54,399 bases of DNA from Paracoccaceae bacterium (lineage in GTDB: Bacteria > Pseudomonadota > Alphaproteobacteria > Rhodobacterales > Rhodobacteraceae): the NCBI GenBank assembly GCA_029862205.1, contig JAOTXT010000026.1, positions 1 through 54,399 of the forward strand, written 5' to 3'. A model generated the notes under the pieces. It saw only the letters and a program-made list of their open reading frames with translations. It was not told the DNA's origin and did not search any database. Of the stretch, positions 50,701 to 54,399 are shown in pieces; the first letter of the stretch is position 1, and each line of letters starts with the position of its first letter. A program made the translations under genes and the position numbers.

Positions 50701-51921
50701 TTACATTTCGGCGCCCAGCGCCTCGGCCACGGTGAAGATATCCTTGTCGCCCCGACCGCACATGTTCATGACCAGCAGGTGGTCGGCGGGCAGCGTCGGC
50801 GCGAGCTTCGCCACATGGGCCAATGCGTGGCACGGTTCAAGGGCCGGGATGATCCCCTCGGTGCGGCATGAGAGCCCAAAGGCCTCGAGCGCCTCCTTAT
50901 CGGTGACCGAAACGTATTCGACACGTCCCATTTCGTGCAGCCAGGAATGTTCGGGCCCGATGCCCGGATAGTCGAGCCCGGCCGAGATCGAATGGCCTTC
51001 CAGGATCTGCCCATCGTCATCCTGCAGAAGATAGGTGCGGTTTCCGTGCAGCACGCCGGGCCTGCCGCCGGTCAGGCTGGCCGCGTGTTCCATGCGCTCG
51101 TCGACCCCATGGCCGCCGGCCTCGACCCCGATGATCCGCACCTCGCGGTCGTCGAGGAAGGGATGAAACAGGCCCATCGCGTTGGACCCGCCGCCGATGC
51201 AGGCAACCAGGCTGTCGGGCAGGCGCCCCTCGGCTTCCATCATCTGCGCGCGGGTCTCGCGGCCGATGATCGACTGGAAGTCGCGCACCATGGCCGGATA
51301 GGGGTGCGGTCCCGCCACTGTGCCGATGCAATAGAACGTATCGCGCACATTGGTCACCCAATCGCGCAAAGCCTCGTTCATCGCGTCCTTGAGTGTCGCC
51401 CGACCGGACGTCACCGGCACCACCTGGGCCCCCAGCAGCTTCATCCGGAAGACGTTGGGCTTCTGGCGCTCCACATCCGTCTCGCCCATGAAGACCACGC
51501 AATCGAGCCCATAGCGGGCACAGACGGTCGCCGTCGCCACCCCATGCTGGCCGGCGCCGGTCTCGGCGATGATCCGCTTCTTGCCCATGCGGCGCGCCAG
51601 CAGGATCTGGCCCAGCACGTTGTTGATCTTGTGCGCGCCCGTGTGGTTCAGCTCGTCGCGCTTGAAATAGATCTTGGCGCCGCCGAGCTCGTCGGTCAGC
51701 CGCTCGGCGAAATACAAGGGCGAGGGCCGGCCCACATAGTGTTTCCACATATGCTCCATCTCGGCCCAGAAATCGGTGTCGGTCTTCGCCTTCTCGTATT
51801 CGCCCTCGAGCTCCAGGATCAGCGGCATCAGGGTTTCGGAGACGAACCGCCCGCCGAAATCGCCGAACCGCCCGCGCTCGTCCGGGCCGGCGCGGAATGT
51901 GTTTAATGTGTCCTCGGGCAT
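50701..51921 (-). CDS. trpB: Tryptophan synthase beta subunit
   Basis: TrpB condenses indole with serine, using pyridoxal phosphate. The Schiff-base lysine is in [14 protein letters not shown]. Also present are [17 protein letters not shown], the [13 protein letters not shown] substrate loop, the phosphate-binding [10 protein letters not shown] and the [17 protein letters not shown] segment. The start at 51921 ([15 protein letters not shown]) matches relatives; an ATG at 51933 four codons upstream also has a GGAG site, so both remain possible. Confidence 0.97.
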   Translation of the reverse strand: MPEDTLNTFRAGPDERGRFGDFGGRFVSETLMPLILELEGEYEKAKTDTDFWAEMEHMWKHYVGRPSPLYFAERLTDELGGAKIYFKRDELNHTGAHKINNVLGQILLARRMGKKRIIAETGAGQHGVATATVCARYGLDCVVFMGETDVERQKPNVFRMKLLGAQVVPVTSGRATLKDAMNEALRDWVTNVRDTFYCIGTVAGPHPYPAMVRDFQSIIGRETRAQMMEAEGRLPDSLVACIGGGSNAMGLFHPFLDDREVRIIGVEAGGHGVDERMEHAASLTGGRPGVLHGNRTYLLQDDDGQILEGHSISAGLDYPGIGPEHSWLHEMGRVEYVSVTDKEALEAFGLSCRTEGIIPALEPCHALAHVAKLAPTLPADHLLVMNMCGRGDKDIFTVAEALGAEM

Positions 51922-52011
51922 CGGCCGCTCCATTGGCGCTCCAACAGTCAGTCGAGGGAGCGTTTATCGCCAACCGGTGGCGGGGTAAAGGCGATCCGGG
52001 CCCCCTGCGGC

Positions 52012-52452
52012 TTAGAGCGCGCGCTTCATGCCCCAGTGCGACGCCTCGAAGCCCAGCCGCTCGTAGAAGCGCAGCGCGTCGTCGCGGCTGCGGTCAGTAG
52101 TCAATTGCACCAGGGTGCAACCGGCGTCACGGGCCCGGTCGAAGGCGGCTTCGAACAGCGCCTCGCCGATCCGCTTTCCCCGGTGGTCCGCGTGGACCCT
52201 CACGCCCTCGACCTGGGCGCGCGAGGCGCCCTTGCGCGAGAGGCCATGGATCACGGTGAATTGCAGGCAACCGATCACCGCCTCCGCTTCCTCGGCCACC
52301 AGGTAGACGTTGCCCGGCTGGGCTGCCATGGCGTCGAAGGCCGCATCATAGGCCGGATCGCCAGGCGTCTCGCGGCCCCGGCCGAGGCCGTCATCGGACA
52401 GCAGCGCAACGATTGCGCCGATATCAGCGCGGGTCGCCTCGCGGATGCGCAT
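52012..52452 (-). CDS. GNAT-family N-acetyltransferase
   Basis: A 146-aa acetyltransferase with the GNAT fold: the MRIREATRADIGAIVALLSD start, EGVRVHADHRGKRIGEALFE by its borders (acetyl-CoA-binding R/Q-x-x-G-x-G/A type loop) and the C-terminal LTTDRSRDDALRFYERLGFEA. Substrate unknown. The ATG overlaps the trpF stop by one base (TGATG), so it is translated with the trp cluster; a 90-bp gap follows before trpB. Confidence 0.88.
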   Translation of the reverse strand: MRIREATRADIGAIVALLSDDGLGRGRETPGDPAYDAAFDAMAAQPGNVYLVAEEAEAVIGCLQFTVIHGLSRKGASRAQVEGVRVHADHRGKRIGEALFEAAFDRARDAGCTLVQLTTDRSRDDALRFYERLGFEASHWGMKRAL

Positions 52453-53102
52453 CAGGCGACAGGCTCTGCTTCCCGAACGGCGCGGATGAACTGGGTGATC
52501 AAGCCCAAGTCCTTCACCCCCGGCGCGCTTTCGACGCCCGAGGAGACATCGAACTGGGTGGCGCCTGTCAGGCGCGCCGCCTCGGCGACCGTCTCGGGCC
52601 GCAAGCCGCCAGCCAGCATCCAGGGCCGTGCCCATGTGCGCCCGGCGATCAGCCGCCAGTCGAAACTCAGCGCATTGCCGCCCGGCAGGTAACTGGGGTC
52701 GTCCGGTGGCTTCGCATCGATCAAAAGCTGATCGGCCACCGCCTCGTAGGCGGCGATCCGGTCTACGTCGCTTGGCTTGGCGACGCCGATCGCCTTCATG
52801 ACGGGTAGGCCAAAACGATTGCGTATCTCGGCCACCCGTTCGGGGGCCTCGTGGCCATGAAGCTGCAGCATATCGACGGGAACCTCGGCGGTCAGCCTGT
52901 CAAGGAACGCGTCGTCGGCGTCCACAATCAATGCCACCTTGATCGGCCCCACGGGCGCGGCTCCCGCCAGCCTCGCGGCTGTCTCCAGCTCTAGGGACCG
53001 GGGAGAGCGAGGATAGAAGACAAAGCCCAAGTAGTCCGCGCCTTCGCGCGCCGCATGGGCCACCGCCTCGGCGGTAGTCAGTCCGCAGATCTTGACTTTC
53101 AT
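52452..53102 (-). CDS. trpF: Phosphoribosylanthranilate isomerase
   Basis: TrpF performs the Amadori rearrangement of phosphoribosylanthranilate in tryptophan synthesis. The catalytic cysteine is in KVKICGLTTAEAV and the catalytic aspartate in GALIVDADD-like ALIVDADDAFL. The LQLHGHEAPERVAEIRN, LIDAKPPDD, AGGLRPETV and FDVSSGVESAPGVKD motifs are standard. Length is 216 aa. It follows lapA by 27 bp, as in many alphaproteobacteria. Confidence 0.97.
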   Translation of the reverse strand: MKVKICGLTTAEAVAHAAREGADYLGFVFYPRSPRSLELETAARLAGAAPVGPIKVALIVDADDAFLDRLTAEVPVDMLQLHGHEAPERVAEIRNRFGLPVMKAIGVAKPSDVDRIAAYEAVADQLLIDAKPPDDPSYLPGGNALSFDWRLIAGRTWARPWMLAGGLRPETVAEAARLTGATQFDVSSGVESAPGVKDLGLITQFIRAVREAEPVA

Positions 53103-53129
53103 CGACGCCCCAAAAACGCCCCAGCTGCC

Positions 53130-53468
53130 TCAGACGGCCGGGATGTTCGGCAAGTCGTCCGCGTCAGTGCCCAGCTTCGAGCGCAGGCGCGAGATTTCCT
53201 GGCGCAGCGCCACGATCTCGCGACGCTTCTGGTCTGCCGTGCGCCGATGCTTGTATTCGCGCAGCCATTCGATGACCAGGCCGACGACGATTCCAACCAG
53301 AACCGCCGCCAGGATCACGACCGCCAGCGGAATGCCTTTGATGCTGTAGACGTCCCCGAACAACGGCACCGGTACCAGGTAGAGATCGACCGACGCCATG
53401 TTGGCGACGCCCACCAGGATCAGCGCCGCCGCGATCACGCCCAAAATGGCCATCTTGATGGTTTGCAT
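53130..53468 (-). CDS. lapA: LapA-domain (DUF1049) inner-membrane protein
   Basis: A 112-aa protein with two transmembrane helices (about residues 5-25 and 47-67) and a C-terminal cytosolic coiled coil (REYKHRRTADQKRREIVALR by borders, then LRQEISRLRSKLG). The architecture equals LapA (YciS), which with LapB controls LPS synthesis in enterobacteria. Whether this role holds in Rhodobacterales is unknown. It lies 25 bp after ihfB, in the rpsA-ihfB-lapA-trpF order typical of the class. Confidence 0.85.
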   Translation of the reverse strand: MQTIKMAILGVIAAALILVGVANMASVDLYLVPVPLFGDVYSIKGIPLAVVILAAVLVGIVVGLVIEWLREYKHRRTADQKRREIVALRQEISRLRSKLGTDADDLPNIPAV

Positions 53469-53493
53469 GCGTTCCCGTTCCTTTGCCGAACGG

Positions 53494-53778
53494 TCAGCCG
53501 CGACCGTTCATGCGCTCACGCAATTCCTTACCGGCCTTGAAGAAGGGCACCGCCTTCTCGGGCACCGGCACCGATTCGCCGGTGCGCGGGTTGCGGCCCA
53601 TCCGGGCGTCTCGCTGCTTCACCGAAAACGCGCCGAACCCACGCAACTCGACCCGGTCGCCCCGGGCCAGTGCCGCGGTGATCTCTTCGAAGAGCGTCGA
53701 TACAATACGCTCGACATCCCGCTGATACAAATGGGGGTTGTCTTCAGCAATCTGCTGGATCAGTTCCGACTTTATCAT
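53494..53778 (-). CDS. ihfB: Integration host factor subunit beta
   Basis: IhfB with IhfA forms the DNA-bending IHF heterodimer used in transcription, replication and recombination. The start [20 protein letters not shown], the [18 protein letters not shown] segment and the DNA-intercalating loop [10 protein letters not shown] identify it. Length is 94 aa from ATG 53778; an ATG at 53829 would add a Gln-rich 17-residue extension without support. The upstream region carries six GANTC sites. Confidence 0.96.
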   Translation of the reverse strand: MIKSELIQQIAEDNPHLYQRDVERIVSTLFEEITAALARGDRVELRGFGAFSVKQRDARMGRNPRTGESVPVPEKAVPFFKAGKELRERMNGRG

Positions 53779-54088
53779 TCCATCCCCCGGTTGATCCTGT
53801 TGTTGTGATTCTTGAGAGTCCCTGTTCAAACCATAAAGCTGTCACGCGAGATCGCCCTGCGTCAACGCCGCAGAGGCCTCTTCCCATTGGATAATAACAT
53901 ATAAATGGCCTGCGCGGCAGAGAATCGGCCTCAATCCGCCGCCGCTCGCGCGACTCACAGGACGTTGCCCCGCGACTCACAGGGCACTAAGCGGCTGTTC
54001 AGCGAATCGGTCTCTCGTAAAAGCAGAACGGCGCCGCTTCCGGCGCCGTCCAGTATCAGCAACGGTCTCAACCGCGTCGCGAGGCGGT
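53779..54088 (-). promoter_or_regulatory. ihfB upstream region with GANTC cluster and 13-bp direct repeat
   Basis: About 310 bp between rpsA and ihfB. It contains six GANTC sites (53807, 53816, 53922, 53952, 53974, 54004) and a direct repeat CGCGACTCACAGG at 53949-53961 and 53971-53983 (22-bp period), each with one GANTC. An AT-rich patch at 53888-53905 holds a TATTAT (53896-53891, minus strand) suitable as a -10 for ihfB. The rpsA terminator lies at its right end. Confidence 0.6.
54028..54049 (-). terminator. Intrinsic terminator of rpsA
   Basis: A 9-bp stem ACGGCGCCG/CGGCGCCGT (54028-54036 and 54041-54049) with a 4-base loop is followed on the minus strand by TCTGCTTTTACG. It lies about 40 bp after the rpsA stop. 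Confidence 0.8.
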
Positions 54089-54399
54089 TCAGTCGTCGTT
54101 CTGCTGCTTCAGAGCGGCGCCCAAGATGTCGCCCAGCGAAGCGCCCGAGTCGGACGAGCCGAATTGTTCGACCGCCTCCTTTTCGTCGGCAATCTCGCGC
54201 GCCTTGATCGAGAACGTCATCTTGCGCGACTGCTTGTCGATATTGGTGATCTTGGCATCGACCCGGTCGCCGACCGAGAACCGCTCTGGCCGTTGTTCGG
54301 CCCGGTCGCGGCTGAGGTCGGAGCGCCGGATGAAGCCCTTCATTCCGTCGTACTCGACCTCGATGCCGCCATCCTCGATCGAGGTGATCGCCACGGTCA
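54089..54399 (-). CDS. rpsA: 30S ribosomal protein S1, C-terminal part (start beyond window)
   Basis: S1 unfolds and docks mRNA on the 30S subunit through repeated S1 domains. About 103 residues of the C-terminus are visible: the last S1 domain (IEVEYDGMKGFIRRSDLSRD, RFSVGDRVDAKITNIDKQSR, KMTFSIKAREIADEKEAVEQF by borders) and the acidic tail DILGAALKQQNDD. The frame is open to the window end. ihfB downstream on the same strand is the expected neighbour. Confidence 0.95.
   Translation of the reverse strand, partial: TVAITSIEDGGIEVEYDGMKGFIRRSDLSRDRAEQRPERFSVGDRVDAKITNIDKQSRKMTFSIKAREIADEKEAVEQFGSSDSGASLGDILGAALKQQNDD

Overview
The window is a GC-rich alphaproteobacterial chromosome segment, most likely from the Rhodobacterales (Rhodobacteraceae or roseobacter group). 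The evidence is the gene orders ubiE-ubiB-coaBC-dut, argH-small lipoprotein-lysA-DUF4175, lepB-rnc-era-recO and rpsA-ihfB-lapA-trpF-trpB-trpA, an Mcl1-type malyl-CoA lyase typical of the ethylmalonyl-CoA pathway, and many compact palindromic intergenic repeats. No rRNA, tRNA, CRISPR array, prophage or insertion sequence was recognised. Almost every gene is a core or common accessory gene.

Layout. 1-8.9 kb: ubiquinone synthesis (ubiE, ubiB), a Tat-type metallophosphoesterase, coaBC-dut, an Rrf2 regulator with cysK and a MoeB/ThiF protein, a short-chain dehydrogenase, a HIG1 membrane protein and a cobalamin adenosyltransferase. 9-16.5 kb: a lytic transglycosylase, an orphan gene, etfBA, an inverted NYN-LOTUS gene, 3-hydroxybutyryl-CoA dehydrogenase and a YceI-YceI-cytochrome b561 operon. 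16.5-27.6 kb: GFA, YbaK and TlpA genes facing argH-lptM-lysA-DUF4175, a zinc-ribbon protein, PlsC and an adenylate cyclase-TPR protein. 27.6-33.7 kb: accA, an RTX metalloprotease, mcl1, def and fmt. 33.7-41 kb: a copper-type CueR regulator divergent from a His-rich cytochrome c with a canonical CueR promoter between them, then an ACT protein, gabD, a CoA transferase, two methyltransferases, rnhA and ispH. 41-45.4 kb: the lepB-lepB2-rnc-era-DUF1491-recO operon. 45.6-49.5 kb: rpsT, a rhodanese, dnaA, dnaN. 49.5-54.4 kb: the trpA/trpB/trpF cluster with inserted small genes, lapA, ihfB and the 3' end of rpsA.

The genes suggest an aerobic, cytochrome-rich heterotroph that assimilates acetyl units through CoA esters (etfBA, hbd, accA, mcl1, B12 adenosylation), with a copper-responsive unit and a secreted protease.

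The observations most worth a second look are: (i) the CueR operator placed to drive a His-rich cytochrome c; (ii) a tandem signal peptidase paralogue whose catalytic lysine is an arginine; (iii) intergenic palindromic elements that supply the TAG stop codons of the genes on both sides, with two copies related by a clean internal deletion; (iv) GANTC (CcrM methylation) site clusters at ihfB and around dnaA/dnaN; (v) an RGG-tailed DUF2158 gene between trpB and trpA; (vi) a cysteine-poor Rrf2 regulator next to cysK, reminiscent of CymR-CysK.
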